From Streptomyces mangrovi (GTDB lineage: Bacteria; Actinomycetota; Actinomycetes; Streptomycetales; Streptomycetaceae), in assembly GCF_900114215.1 (NCBI RefSeq), contig NZ_FOSG01000012.1:62001-126000 (forward strand): 64,000 nucleotides of DNA, written 5' to 3'. How positions within the stretch are numbered: the first letter of the stretch is position 1; each line of letters starts with the position of its first letter. Made by a program: the position numbers and the translations under genes. The notes under the pieces were generated by a model. It was not told the DNA's origin, ran no database searches, and worked only from the letters and a program-made list of their open reading frames with translations. Shown piece by piece: positions 15,630 through 24,468 of this stretch.

Positions 15630-16724
15630 GTGCACATCAAGTTCCGGCGCGCCCTGGGCGCCGCCGTCCTCGGCACGCTCACCCTCTCCACCCTCGCCGC
15701 GTGCGGCGGCTCGCAGTCCTCCGGGGACGGCGGGGAGGAGGGGAAGGGCGGCAGGACGGTCACCCTGGTCGCCCACGACTCCTTCGCGGCCTCCGACGCC
15801 GTGCTGGAGGAGTTCACCGAGAAGACCGGCTACAGGGTGAAGGTGCTGCGCGGCGGCGACGCCGGCTCCTCCCTCAACCAGGCGATCCTGTCCAAGGACA
15901 ACCCGCAGGGCGACGTCCTCTTCGGCGTCGACAACACCCTGCTCTCCCGCGCCCTGGACAACGGCCTGTTCGCGCCGTACGAGGCGGAGGGCCTGGCGAA
16001 GATACCCGCGCGGTACCAGCTCGACGCCGGGGAGCACCGTGTCACCCCCGTCGACTCCGGCGACGTCTGCGTCAACTACGACCGCGCCTACTTCGAGGAG
16101 CGCGGCATCGCCCCGCCCGAGACCCTCGACGACCTCGCCGAGCCCGCCTACAAGGATCTGCTGGTCACCGAGAACGCCGCCACCTCCTCGCCCGGTCTGG
16201 GCTTCCTGCTGGCCACCGTCGCCGAGTACGGCGAGGGGTGGCAGGAGTACTGGAAGAAGCTGAAGGCCAACGGTGTCGAGGTCGTCGACGGCTGGGAGCA
16301 GGCGTACTACGACCGCTTCTCCGGCTCCTCCGGCGGCAAGGGCAAGGGCGACCGGCCGCTGGTGGTCTCCTACGCCTCCAGCCCGCCCGCCGAGGTCCTG
16401 GGCGCGGACCCCGCGCCCGAGCAGGCCCCCACCGGGGTGGCCACCGGCACCTGCTTCCGCCAGATCGAGTTCGCCGGACTGCTGAAGGGCGCGGACAACC
16501 CCGCCGGCGGCAAGGCGCTGCTGGACTTCATGACCGGCCGTTCCTTCCAGGAGGACCTGCCGCTGCAGATGTTCGTCAACCCCGTGCGCGAGGACGCGGA
16601 GCTGCCCGAGGTCTTCACCCGCTACGGCGAGACCGTCGACGAACCCCGCACCATGGCACCCGAGAAGATCGCCGAGAACCGCGAGGCGTGGGTCAAGGCG
16701 TGGACCTCGGCCGTCGTGAGGTGA
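15630..16724 (+). CDS. thiB: Thiamine ABC transporter substrate-binding lipoprotein
   Basis: This protein binds thiamine or a derivative outside the membrane. The 364-residue product begins with a signal peptide and lipobox (TLSTLAACGG), then the periplasmic-binding fold with VTLVAHDSFAASDAVLEEFT, DVLFGVDNTLLSRALD and PVDSGDVCVNYD, all typical of ThiB/TbpA. GTG 15630 is set by AGGGAG at the end of the TPP riboswitch. The stop overlaps the thiP start. The riboswitch shows control by thiamine pyrophosphate. Confidence 0.94.
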   Translation: MHIKFRRALGAAVLGTLTLSTLAACGGSQSSGDGGEEGKGGRTVTLVAHDSFAASDAVLEEFTEKTGYRVKVLRGGDAGSSLNQAILSKDNPQGDVLFGVDNTLLSRALDNGLFAPYEAEGLAKIPARYQLDAGEHRVTPVDSGDVCVNYDRAYFEERGIAPPETLDDLAEPAYKDLLVTENAATSSPGLGFLLATVAEYGEGWQEYWKKLKANGVEVVDGWEQAYYDRFSGSSGGKGKGDRPLVVSYASSPPAEVLGADPAPEQAPTGVATGTCFRQIEFAGLLKGADNPAGGKALLDFMTGRSFQEDLPLQMFVNPVREDAELPEVFTRYGETVDEPRTMAPEKIAENREAWVKAWTSAVVR

Positions 16725-18394
16725 GGACGGGCCTACGCGCGGGGACGGCGGCGCGCCTCGCGCTCGCGGCGGTGCCGGCCGTCTTCCTCGCGCTGTTCTT
16801 CGTCTACCCCGTCGCCGCCATCACCGCCCGCGGGCTGTACGACGGCGGGCGGTGGCGCCCGGACCGGATCGCCGCCGTCCTCACCGATCCCGACATCGTC
16901 GGCGTGGTGTGGTTCACGCTGTGGCAGGCGGTGGCCTCCACCGCGCTCACCCTGCTGCTGGCGCTGCCCGGCGCGTATGTGCTCGCGCGTCTGGACTTCC
17001 CCGGCCGGCGGATGCTGCGGGCGGCGGTCACCGTGCCGTTCGTGCTGCCCACCGTCGTCGTCGGCTCCGCCTTCCTGGCCCTGCTCGGCCGCGGCGGGCT
17101 GCTGGACCAGTGGTGGGGGGTGCGGCTGGACACCGGTGTCACCGCCATCCTGCTGGCCCACGTCTTCTTCAACTACGCGGTGGTCGTGCGCATCGTCGGC
17201 GGCCTGTGGGCGCAGCTCGACCCACGTCAGGAGGAGGCCGCACGGGTGCTCGGCGCGGGCCGGTGGACCGCCTGGCGCACCGTGACCCTTCCCGCGCTCG
17301 TCCCGTCGGTGGCCGCCGCCGCGCTGATGGTCTTCCTGTTCACCTTCACCTCCTTCGGCGTCGTCCAGATCCTCGGCGGCCCCCGCTACGCCACGTTGGA
17401 GGTGGAGATCTACCGGCAGACCGCCCAGCTGCTGGACCTGCCCACCGCCGCGGTCCTGACGCTGCTGCAGTTCGCCGCGGTCGCCGCCCTGATGGCCTTC
17501 CACTCCCGCGCCCTCCGCCGCCGCAGGACGGCCCTGGGCCTGGTCGACGCCGCCCGCACCGCCCGCCGCCCCCGCGGGGCCGGACAGCGGGCGCTGCTGG
17601 CCGGAGTGCTGGTCCAGATCGCCGTGCTGCTCCTGGCCCCGCTCGCCGTGCTCGCCGAGCGCTCCCTGAGCGGCCCCGACGGCTACGGGCTGCACCACTA
17701 CCGCGCCCTGGGGTCGGCCGACGCGGCCGGCGGCACCTTCACCGTCGCCCCGCTGGAGGCGGTCGGCAACTCCCTGGCCTACGCGGCCACCGCCACGGCC
17801 GTCGCCCTGGCCGTCGGCATTCCGGCCGCGGTGGCCCTCACCCTGCGCGGTCCGGGAGGACGGGCCGGGCGGTTGCTGCGCGGCCTCGACGCGCTGCTGA
17901 TGCTCCCGCTGGGCACCTCGGCGGTCACCGTCGGCTTCGGGTTCCTCATCGCGCTGGACGCCCCTCCGCTGGACCTGCGCTCGTCGTGGATCCTGGTCCC
18001 GCTCGCCCAGGCCCTGGTCGGCATCCCCTTCGTGGTGCGGACCCTGCTGCCGGTGCTGCGGGCCGTGGACGTCCGGCTGCGCGAGGCCGCCGCGGTGCTG
18101 GGCGCCTCGCCGCCGCGCGTGTGGCGCGAGGTCGACCTGCCGCTGGTGCGGCGGGCGCTGCTGGTCGCCGCGGGCTTCGCCTTCGCCGTCTCCCTGGGCG
18201 AGTTCGGCGCCACCGTCTTCATCGCCCGCGCCGACGCCCCCACCCTGCCCGTCGCCGTCGCCCGTCTGCTGGGCCGGGCCGGAGAGGCCAGCTACGGCCA
18301 GGCCATGGCGCTCAGCACGATTCTGATGCTGCTGTGCGCGGCGACCCTGCTGGCGCTGGAGGGCGCCCGCACCGACCGATCGGGGGAACTGTAG
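16721..18394 (+). CDS. thiP: Thiamine ABC transporter permease, two fused permease domains
   Basis: At 557 residues it carries two BPD-type transmembrane domains, as ThiP does, with about 12 membrane segments. EAA loops are visible twice: EEAARVLGAGRWTAWRTVTL (first half) and REAAAVLGASPPRVWREVDL (second half). GTG 16721 overlaps the thiB stop as GTGA, so translation is coupled. ThiQ follows after 2 bases. The whole unit is under the upstream TPP riboswitch. Confidence 0.94.
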   Translation: MRTGLRAGTAARLALAAVPAVFLALFFVYPVAAITARGLYDGGRWRPDRIAAVLTDPDIVGVVWFTLWQAVASTALTLLLALPGAYVLARLDFPGRRMLRAAVTVPFVLPTVVVGSAFLALLGRGGLLDQWWGVRLDTGVTAILLAHVFFNYAVVVRIVGGLWAQLDPRQEEAARVLGAGRWTAWRTVTLPALVPSVAAAALMVFLFTFTSFGVVQILGGPRYATLEVEIYRQTAQLLDLPTAAVLTLLQFAAVAALMAFHSRALRRRRTALGLVDAARTARRPRGAGQRALLAGVLVQIAVLLLAPLAVLAERSLSGPDGYGLHHYRALGSADAAGGTFTVAPLEAVGNSLAYAATATAVALAVGIPAAVALTLRGPGGRAGRLLRGLDALLMLPLGTSAVTVGFGFLIALDAPPLDLRSSWILVPLAQALVGIPFVVRTLLPVLRAVDVRLREAAAVLGASPPRVWREVDLPLVRRALLVAAGFAFAVSLGEFGATVFIARADAPTLPVAVARLLGRAGEASYGQAMALSTILMLLCAATLLALEGARTDRSGEL

Positions 18395-18396
18395 GG

Positions 18397-19434
18397 ATGG
18401 CCTCGCTGCGACTGGACGGCGTCACCGTGCGCTTCGGTGAGCGCACCGCCCTGGACGCCGTCGACCTCGACGTCGCCGAGCACGAGATCGTCTGTGTGCT
18501 CGGCCCCTCCGGCAGCGGCAAGTCCACCCTGCTGCGGACCGTCGCCGGACTGACGGAGCCGGACGCCGGACGGGTGCTGCTCGCCGGCCGCGACCAGCGG
18601 GGTGTGGCTCCGCACCGGCGCGGGGTGGGCCTGATGTTCCAGGACCACCAGCTCTTCCCCACCCGCGACGTCGGCGGCAACGTCGCCTTCGGGCCGCGCA
18701 TGCGCGGCGAGCCGCGCGCGGAGATCCGGGGGCGGGTGGCCGAACTACTGGAACTGGTCGGCCTGCCCGGGGCGCGGAAGCGGCCCGTGTCGGCTCTCTC
18801 CGGCGGCGAGCAGCAGCGCGTCGCGCTCGCCCGCGCGCTCGCGCCCCGCCCCGGCCTGCTGATGCTGGACGAGCCGCTGGGCCAGCTCGACCGTTCCCTG
18901 CGCGAGCGGCTCGTGGTGGAGCTGCGGCAGCTCTTCCGCCGCCTGGGCACCACCGTGCTGGCCGTCACCCACGACCAGGGCGAGGCGTTCGCGCTCGCGG
19001 ACCGGGTGGTGGTGATGGAGGCCGGGCGGATCGCCCAGACCGGCAGCCCGGTGGACGTGTGGCTCCGGCCCGCCTCGGAGTTCGTCGCCCGCTTCCTGGG
19101 CTTCACCAACCTCGCCGCGGCGGTCGTGCGGGGGCGGATCGCGGACACCCCCTGGGGCGCGGTGCCCGTACCGCCCGGCGCGCCTCAGGGGCCGTGCACC
19201 CTGCTGGTGCGCCCCGCCGGAGTACGGCTCACGGACCCCGGCGGGGGACTGCCGTGCACCGTCACCGCCCGCACCCTGCGCGGCGGCGGCTCCTCGGAGA
19301 TCTCCCTGCTGCTCGCACCCGAGCGCGGCCCCGCGCTGGAGGCGTCCTGCCCCCTGCACACGGCGCCCGACCCGGGCACCGCCGTGTCCGCGGCCTTCGA
19401 CGCGGCCGAGGTGGTCGTCCTGCCCGCGCGGTGA
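18397..19434 (+). CDS. thiQ: Thiamine ABC transporter ATP-binding protein
   Basis: The 345-residue ATPase shows Walker A GPSGSGKST, Q-loop MFQDHQLFPT, signature LSGGEQQRVALARAL, Walker B LLMLDEPLGQLD and H-loop VTHDQGEA. An extra C-terminal domain of about 120 residues (TLLVRPAGVRLTDPG) resembles the TOBE-type regulatory domain. ATG 18397 has AGGG upstream and lies 2 bases after thiP. Together with thiB and thiP it forms one riboswitch-controlled thiamine import operon. Confidence 0.94.
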   Translation: MASLRLDGVTVRFGERTALDAVDLDVAEHEIVCVLGPSGSGKSTLLRTVAGLTEPDAGRVLLAGRDQRGVAPHRRGVGLMFQDHQLFPTRDVGGNVAFGPRMRGEPRAEIRGRVAELLELVGLPGARKRPVSALSGGEQQRVALARALAPRPGLLMLDEPLGQLDRSLRERLVVELRQLFRRLGTTVLAVTHDQGEAFALADRVVVMEAGRIAQTGSPVDVWLRPASEFVARFLGFTNLAAAVVRGRIADTPWGAVPVPPGAPQGPCTLLVRPAGVRLTDPGGGLPCTVTARTLRGGGSSEISLLLAPERGPALEASCPLHTAPDPGTAVSAAFDAAEVVVLPAR

Positions 19435-19442
19435 GCGCGAAC

Positions 19443-19494
19443 GGGGAGAAGTGGGGAAACAGGGGAAACGGGGAAAGCGGGGAAGGGGAACGGG
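19443..19494 (+). repeat. G4-tract array (potential G-quadruplex) between convergent genes
   Basis: Six runs of four G occur at 19443, 19453, 19462, 19470, 19479 and 19485, separated by mostly adenine-rich linkers such as AAAC, then GGG at 19492. The array starts 8 bases after the thiQ stop and ends before the convergent permease gene. It fits the pattern of a stable quadruplex on the plus strand and may act in termination. Confidence 0.7.
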
Positions 19495-19523
19495 CAGGGC
19501 GATGCGGTGCGGCAGGCCCGTCC

Positions 19524-20768
19524 TCACCGCACCAGCGGCATCGAGGCCAGCTCCGCGACCAGCCAGGCCGCCGACACCAGCACACCCAGCAGAGCCGCCA
19601 CCCGCAGCGCGGCGGCGGCGCGCAGCAGCCGGCTCGGTACACCCAGCCGCCGCAGCCCGTCGTTGGCGGGAGCGCGGGCCGCACGGAACTCCGACGCCGC
19701 GCTCAGCGCGCCCGCCACCGCGCACACCACGACCACCGCCGCCCCCAGCGCGGCCAGCGGCCCCACGGCCGCCTCCCCGTCGCCGGGGACCGCTCCCGAC
19801 CCGTGCAGCCGGACCGCGGTCAGGGCCCCCGCCGTCACCGCGCACAGCACTCCCGCCGGGTGGCCCACGCGCGGTGCCTCCTCACGCAGCACCCGGCCCG
19901 ACAGCAGCCGCAGCACCCCCGGCCGGCCCGCCGCCAGCAGCAGCCCGCACAGATGGACCAGGCCCGGACCGGCCAGCACCAGCCCCGCGGCGATCAGCAG
20001 CCAGCCGGCCACGATCCCCGGTCCCAGGGCGTCCGGCGGGCCCGGCAGCGGCGCCCGCGGGCCGGCGGAGGCGATGAACCGCTCGGCGGCGTAGGTCTCC
20101 AGGGCCAGACCGGCCGCGGTGACCGCCACGCCCCAGGGCAGTCCGGCGGGCACCGGCGGCGGCCGGTGGGGGAGGACGGCGGGGGGTTCCGTCCGGTGGT
20201 CGCGGGGTGCCACCCGCATCCGGGCGGCCACCGCGCTCGCCCCGGCGGCGGCCAGCGGAGGCACCGCCAGCAGCGTCAGCGCCGCGGCCCGCGGCAGTGG
20301 GTGCCCGGCGCCCAGCAGTTCGCCCGCCGCCCCGGCCAGCGGCACCCTTTCCAGTGCCCCGCCGGGCGTGCCGCCGAGCGCACGGCCGAGCACACCGTCG
20401 AGCCCGCCGCGCAGATGGAGGAAGACCGGCAGGGCCAGTGCGCACCCCAGCGCGCAGTACAGGCCCGTGGTGAGCGCCGCCAGCAGCGGCAGCCGCGCGG
20501 GCCCCACCCCGACCGCGTCCAGCCCGGCCCGGGGGCGTACGCCCGGATCGCTGCGGACGGCGGCGACGGCCAGATGCGCACAGGCGGCCAGCGGCACCAC
20601 GCACCACAGCAGCCGGACCGCCGCCGCGCCGGGCCGCTCCGGGTGGGCGACGGCATGGCCCAGGGCGCTCAGCAGCAGGAACCCCACGGCTCCGGCGGCG
20701 CAGGCGACCAGCGCCCGCCGTGCCAGCGCCGAGGGGTGAAAGGTGCGTACTAGGCGGAGAGCGAGCAC
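19524..20768 (-). CDS. ABC transporter permease (FtsX-like), polytopic
   Basis: The 414-residue protein has about ten hydrophobic segments (for example LVACAAGAVGFLLLSALGHA, AALGAAVVVVCAVAGALSAA, LLGVLVSAAWLVAELASMPL), arranged in two halves joined by a polar proline- and arginine-rich linker. GTG 20768 has GGAGGG upstream and overlaps the 3' end of the ATPase gene by 19 bases, so the two are coupled. It is likely the membrane part of an ABC exporter with the protein from 20750-21499. Substrate unknown. Confidence 0.75.
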   Translation of the reverse strand: MLALRLVRTFHPSALARRALVACAAGAVGFLLLSALGHAVAHPERPGAAAVRLLWCVVPLAACAHLAVAAVRSDPGVRPRAGLDAVGVGPARLPLLAALTTGLYCALGCALALPVFLHLRGGLDGVLGRALGGTPGGALERVPLAGAAGELLGAGHPLPRAAALTLLAVPPLAAAGASAVAARMRVAPRDHRTEPPAVLPHRPPPVPAGLPWGVAVTAAGLALETYAAERFIASAGPRAPLPGPPDALGPGIVAGWLLIAAGLVLAGPGLVHLCGLLLAAGRPGVLRLLSGRVLREEAPRVGHPAGVLCAVTAGALTAVRLHGSGAVPGDGEAAVGPLAALGAAVVVVCAVAGALSAASEFRAARAPANDGLRRLGVPSRLLRAAAALRVAALLGVLVSAAWLVAELASMPLVR

Positions 20769-21499
20769 GCTGCCCTGCCCTCCGGACCGGGCTTCACGGG
20801 CGCGTCCGTGGGCGCCGGGGCGTCGGCGCCCACCCGGCGGCCGTCCACGAGCGTGACCGCGCGGTCCGCCACGCCCGCCACCCTGGCGTCGTGGCTGGCC
20901 AGCACCACCGTGATCCCGTGCGAGCGGGCCGCGGTGGTCAGGGTGCGCAGCACCTGGGCGCGGTCCGCCTGGTGCAGCGGTGCGGTCGGCTCGTCGGCGA
21001 AGACCACCGCGGGGGAGTGCGCCAGCGCGCGGGCGATGGCCACCCGCTGCCGCTGCGCCTGCAGCAGCGCGCCCGGCCGGCTTCGGGCGCAGTGTCCGAC
21101 ATCCAGCCGCTCCAGCCACTCGCACGCCGTGCGGCGGGCCCGGCGCCGCCCGGTGCCCGACAGCAGCAGCGGCAGCGCGGCGTTCTCCCACACCGTCAGC
21201 TCCGGCAGGAGGTGGGGTTCGCCGCCGACCCAGCCGAAGCGGTCACGGCGCAGCCGCTCGCGGGCGGGCGCCGACAGGGTGTGCAGGGGGACTCCGTCGA
21301 ACCACACCTCGCCCCGCGCGGGCACCAGTCGTCCCGACAGGCAGCCCAGCAGCGTGGACTTGCCGCAGCCGCGCGGTCCGGTGACGGACAGGACCTCGCC
21401 CTCGCGGACCTCGACGCACACGTCCAGCAACGCGGGCGAGCCCTCGTGCTCGTGGTGCAGCCCACGTGCCCAGAGCAGGTCCTCGGGTGCGGTCACCAT
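20750..21499 (-). CDS. ABC transporter ATP-binding protein with degenerate signature motif
   Basis: The 249-residue MacB-like ATPase starts at ATG 21499 with GGAGGT at 8 bases. Walker A is GPRGCGKSTLL, Walker B is VVFADEPTA and the H-loop is VLASHD. The ABC signature, normally LSGGQ, reads LLQAQRQRVAIARAL, so both glycines are lost. The polypeptide otherwise aligns along its length. It partners the overlapping permease gene. The altered signature may lower ATPase activity or reflect a divergent pair; it is not proof of loss of function. Confidence 0.8.
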   Translation of the reverse strand: MVTAPEDLLWARGLHHEHEGSPALLDVCVEVREGEVLSVTGPRGCGKSTLLGCLSGRLVPARGEVWFDGVPLHTLSAPARERLRRDRFGWVGGEPHLLPELTVWENAALPLLLSGTGRRRARRTACEWLERLDVGHCARSRPGALLQAQRQRVAIARALAHSPAVVFADEPTAPLHQADRAQVLRTLTTAARSHGITVVLASHDARVAGVADRAVTLVDGRRVGADAPAPTDAPVKPGPEGRAACSLSA

Positions 21500-21797
21500 G
21501 ACGGGCACCTCCGCTCCTCGCCTTCGGGTCGTGCCTCCTCCCTGACGGGGTACAACGAGCGCCAGGGGGGATCGGTCACTGGCACGGTACGGACCGCGGC
21601 CGCGGCCGGGACGGTGGCGGGCGCGGGAGCCGCCCAGTTTCCACCGAATGGTCCTTCGGGGAACCCTCCTCCAGTATTTCCGCCATTCGGGTGTCCGGAG
21701 CGGAAGAAATCCCGGCCTGGTGGGTGTGTCCAACACGTTCTTCGATGGTTAGGGTGGGTGTCCCACTCATCGGACAACAGAGCAGGAGCGCGCGAAG
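21500..21797. promoter_or_regulatory. Divergent control region of the ABC exporter and aldehyde dehydrogenase genes
   Basis: A 298-base gap with two divergent starts. The segment 21725-21780 has repeated GGGTGTGTCC and GGGTGGGTGTCC-like sequence, which could be an operator or promoter region for the dehydrogenase; CAGGAG precedes ATG 21798. I see no gene here. Confidence 0.4.
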
Positions 21798-23246
21798 ATG
21801 GGTACCGAACTGCGTCGGCTGCGCAACTACATCGACGGGGAGTTCCGGGACGCCGCCGACGGGCGCACCACCGAGGTCGTCAACCCGGCGACCGGCGAGG
21901 TGTACGCGACGGCGCCGCTGTCCGCCGCCGCCGACGTCGACGCGGCCATGGCCGCCGCGGAGGCCGCCTTCCCGGCCTGGCGCGACGCCACCCCCGGCAC
22001 CCGCCAGACCGCCGTACTCAAGATCGCCGACGCGATCGAGCGGCGCGCCGACGAACTGCTGGCGGCCGAGTGCGAGAACACCGGCAAGCCGCTGGAGCTG
22101 ACCCGGCAGGAGGAACTGCCGATGATGCTCGACCAGATCCGCTTCTTCGCCGGCGCCGCCCGCATGCTGGAGGGCAAGTCCGCCGGCGAGTACATGGAGG
22201 GCATGACCTCCTTCGTGCGGCGCGAGCCGGTCGGCGTCTGCGCCCAGGTCGCGCCGTGGAACTACCCGATGATGATGGCCGTGTGGAAGTTCGCCCCGGC
22301 GCTGGCCGCGGGCAACACCGTCGTCCTCAAGCCGTCGGACACCACCCCGGCCTCCACGGTCCTGCTCGCCGAGATCATCGGCGGGGTGCTGAAGGAGCTG
22401 GACCTGCCCGCCGGGATCTTCAATGTCGTCTGCGGCGACCGCGACACCGGCCGGCTGATGGTCGAGCACCGCGTCCCGGCGATGGCCTCCATCACCGGCT
22501 CGGTCCGCGCGGGCATGGAGGTCGCCGGCAGCGCGGCCAAGGACGTCAAGCGGGTCCACCTGGAGCTGGGCGGCAAGGCCCCCTGCGTGGTCTTCGAGGA
22601 CGCCGACATCCCGGCCGCAGTCGAGGGCATCCGCGACGGCGGTTTCTTCAACGCCGGGCAGGACTGCACCGCGGCCACCCGCGTACTGGTCCACGAGTCG
22701 GTCCACGACGAGTTCGTCGCGGCCCTCACCAAGGCCGCCGCCGAGGTGAGGACCGGCGACCTCGACGACCAGGACTGCTTCTACGGCGCCCTGAACAACC
22801 CCACCCACCTGGAGAAGGTCACCGGCTTCATCGAGCGCCTGCCCGACCACGCCAAGGTCGAGACCGGCGGCCACCGTGTCGGCGACAAGGGCTACTTCTT
22901 CGCCCCGACGGTGGTCTCCGGCCTGCGGCAGGACGACGAGATCGTCCAGAACGAGGTCTTCGGCCCGGTCATCACCGTCCAGAGGTTCACCGACGAGGCC
23001 GAGGCCGTGCGCCACGCCAACGACGTCGAGTACGCCCTGGCCTCCTCGGTGTGGACCAAGGACCACGCCCGCGCGATGCGGATGTCCAGGGCGCTGGACT
23101 TCGGCTGCGTGTGGATCAACACCCACATCCCGCTGGTCGCCGAGATGCCGCACGGCGGCTTCAAGAAGTCCGGCTACGGCAAGGACCTCTCCGCGTACGG
23201 CCTGGAGGACTACACCCGCGTCAAGCACGTGATGACGGCGCTCTGA
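21798..23246 (+). CDS. Aldehyde dehydrogenase, gamma-aminobutyraldehyde dehydrogenase-like
   Basis: The 482-residue enzyme oxidises an aldehyde to the acid with NAD(P)+. It has the catalytic Cys in FFNAGQDCTAATR, the general base Glu in LELGGKAP, PWNYPMMMAVWKFAPALAAG and the FGPVITV motif near the C-terminus. Sequence features (FFAGAARMLEG, MLDQIRFF) resemble gamma-aminobutyraldehyde dehydrogenases of putrescine breakdown. gabT lies 2.9 kb downstream on the other strand, which supports a role in the polyamine-GABA route, but substrate is not proven by sequence. Confidence 0.85.
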   Translation: MGTELRRLRNYIDGEFRDAADGRTTEVVNPATGEVYATAPLSAAADVDAAMAAAEAAFPAWRDATPGTRQTAVLKIADAIERRADELLAAECENTGKPLELTRQEELPMMLDQIRFFAGAARMLEGKSAGEYMEGMTSFVRREPVGVCAQVAPWNYPMMMAVWKFAPALAAGNTVVLKPSDTTPASTVLLAEIIGGVLKELDLPAGIFNVVCGDRDTGRLMVEHRVPAMASITGSVRAGMEVAGSAAKDVKRVHLELGGKAPCVVFEDADIPAAVEGIRDGGFFNAGQDCTAATRVLVHESVHDEFVAALTKAAAEVRTGDLDDQDCFYGALNNPTHLEKVTGFIERLPDHAKVETGGHRVGDKGYFFAPTVVSGLRQDDEIVQNEVFGPVITVQRFTDEAEAVRHANDVEYALASSVWTKDHARAMRMSRALDFGCVWINTHIPLVAEMPHGGFKKSGYGKDLSAYGLEDYTRVKHVMTAL

Positions 23247-23279
23247 GGCGCCCGCGCGCCCGGCGCGACACCGCACCAT

Positions 23280-23312
23280 CCGGCCCCGCGCCCCTCCCGG
23301 GCGCGGGGCCGG
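23280..23312. terminator. Bidirectional hairpin between convergent genes
   Basis: CCGGCCCCGCGCCC (23280-23293), 5-base loop, GGGCGCGGGGCCGG (23299-23312): a perfect 14-bp stem between the aldehyde dehydrogenase and adenosine deaminase 3' ends. Confidence 0.75.
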
Positions 23313-23333
23313 GGCGCTTCCGGCCTCCTGGCG

Positions 23334-24371
23334 TCAGCCCCGCCAGGAGGCCAGGTAGGCGTCGATCTCGGCGGACAGGGACGACTTGACCCGCGCGGGC
23401 GCGAACGAGGCCGTCACGGCGTTCTTCGCCAGCTCCGCCACCCCGGCCGCGTCCAGTCCCAGCAGCCGGGCGGCGATCTCGTACTCGGTGCACAGGTCGG
23501 TGCCGAACATCGGCGGGTCGTCGCTGTTGACGGTGACCGGCACTCCCGCCTTGACCATCTCCGCGATCGGGTGCTCGTCCAGCGAGGCCACGGCGCGGGT
23601 GGCGATGTTGGAGGTCGGACAGACCTCCAGCGGGATGCGGTGCTCGGCCAGGTACGCCAGCAGCTCAGGGTCGCGCACGGAACTGGTGCCGTGCCCGATG
23701 CGCTCGGCGCGCAGGGAGTCCAGGGCGTCCCAGACGGTCCGCGGCCCGGTGGTCTCGCCCGCGTGCGGGACGCTGTGCAGCCCCTCGGCGATCGCGCGGT
23801 CGAAGTACGGCTTGAACTGCGGGCGCGGCACCCCCACCTCCGGACCGCCCAGCCCGAAGGAGACCAGGCCCTCGGGACGCAGCTCGCAGGCCAGCCGGGT
23901 GGTCTCCTCGGCCGCCTCCAGCCCCGCCTCGCCGGGGATGTCGAAGCACCACCGCAGAGTGACGCCCAGCTCGGCGGCCGCGGCCCGGCGGGCGTCCTCG
24001 ATGGCCTCCATGAAGGCGCGCTCGGGTATGCCGCGCCGCGTCGAGCTGTAGGGGGTGACGGTCAGCTCGGCGTAGCGGATGTTCTGGCGGGCCATGTCCC
24101 GGGCGACCTCGTAGGTCAGCAGCCGGACGTCCTCGGCGTCGCGGACGAGGTCCACCACGGACAGGTAGACCTCGATGAAGTGGGCGAAGTCACTGAAGGT
24201 GAAGAACTCCGCGAGCGCGTCCTCGTCGGCCGGGACCGCGGAGTTCGGGTGCCGGGCGGCCAGCTCGGCCACGATGCGGGGGGAGGCCGATCCGACGTGG
24301 TGGACGTGGAGTTCGGCCTTGGGAAGGCCTGCGATGAACGCGGACAGACCGCCGCTGCCGGAGCTGGGCAA
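23334..24371 (-). CDS. add: Adenosine deaminase family protein
   Basis: The 345-residue metal-dependent hydrolase converts adenosine (or a related nucleoside) to inosine. Motifs: KAELHVHHVGS with the first metal histidines, VPHAGETTG with the metal His and catalytic Glu, RIGHG, and VNSDDPPMF with the metal Asp. I chose TTG 24371 because GGAGGAA lies just upstream and homologues begin a few residues before FIAGLPKAELHVH; an annotation with a longer N-terminus would overlap the divergent gene. Some members of this family act on other purines, so the substrate is inferred. Confidence 0.85.
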   Translation of the reverse strand: MPSSGSGGLSAFIAGLPKAELHVHHVGSASPRIVAELAARHPNSAVPADEDALAEFFTFSDFAHFIEVYLSVVDLVRDAEDVRLLTYEVARDMARQNIRYAELTVTPYSSTRRGIPERAFMEAIEDARRAAAAELGVTLRWCFDIPGEAGLEAAEETTRLACELRPEGLVSFGLGGPEVGVPRPQFKPYFDRAIAEGLHSVPHAGETTGPRTVWDALDSLRAERIGHGTSSVRDPELLAYLAEHRIPLEVCPTSNIATRAVASLDEHPIAEMVKAGVPVTVNSDDPPMFGTDLCTEYEIAARLLGLDAAGVAELAKNAVTASFAPARVKSSLSAEIDAYLASWRG

Positions 24372-24468
24372 GGTTCCTCCAGATGGACGAGAGCGCGGCC
24401 ATGGTAGGCGGGAGCCGGGCGCGGCGCACGCACGCCTACGATGGCCCGACACTCGACGAGGAGGGGAC

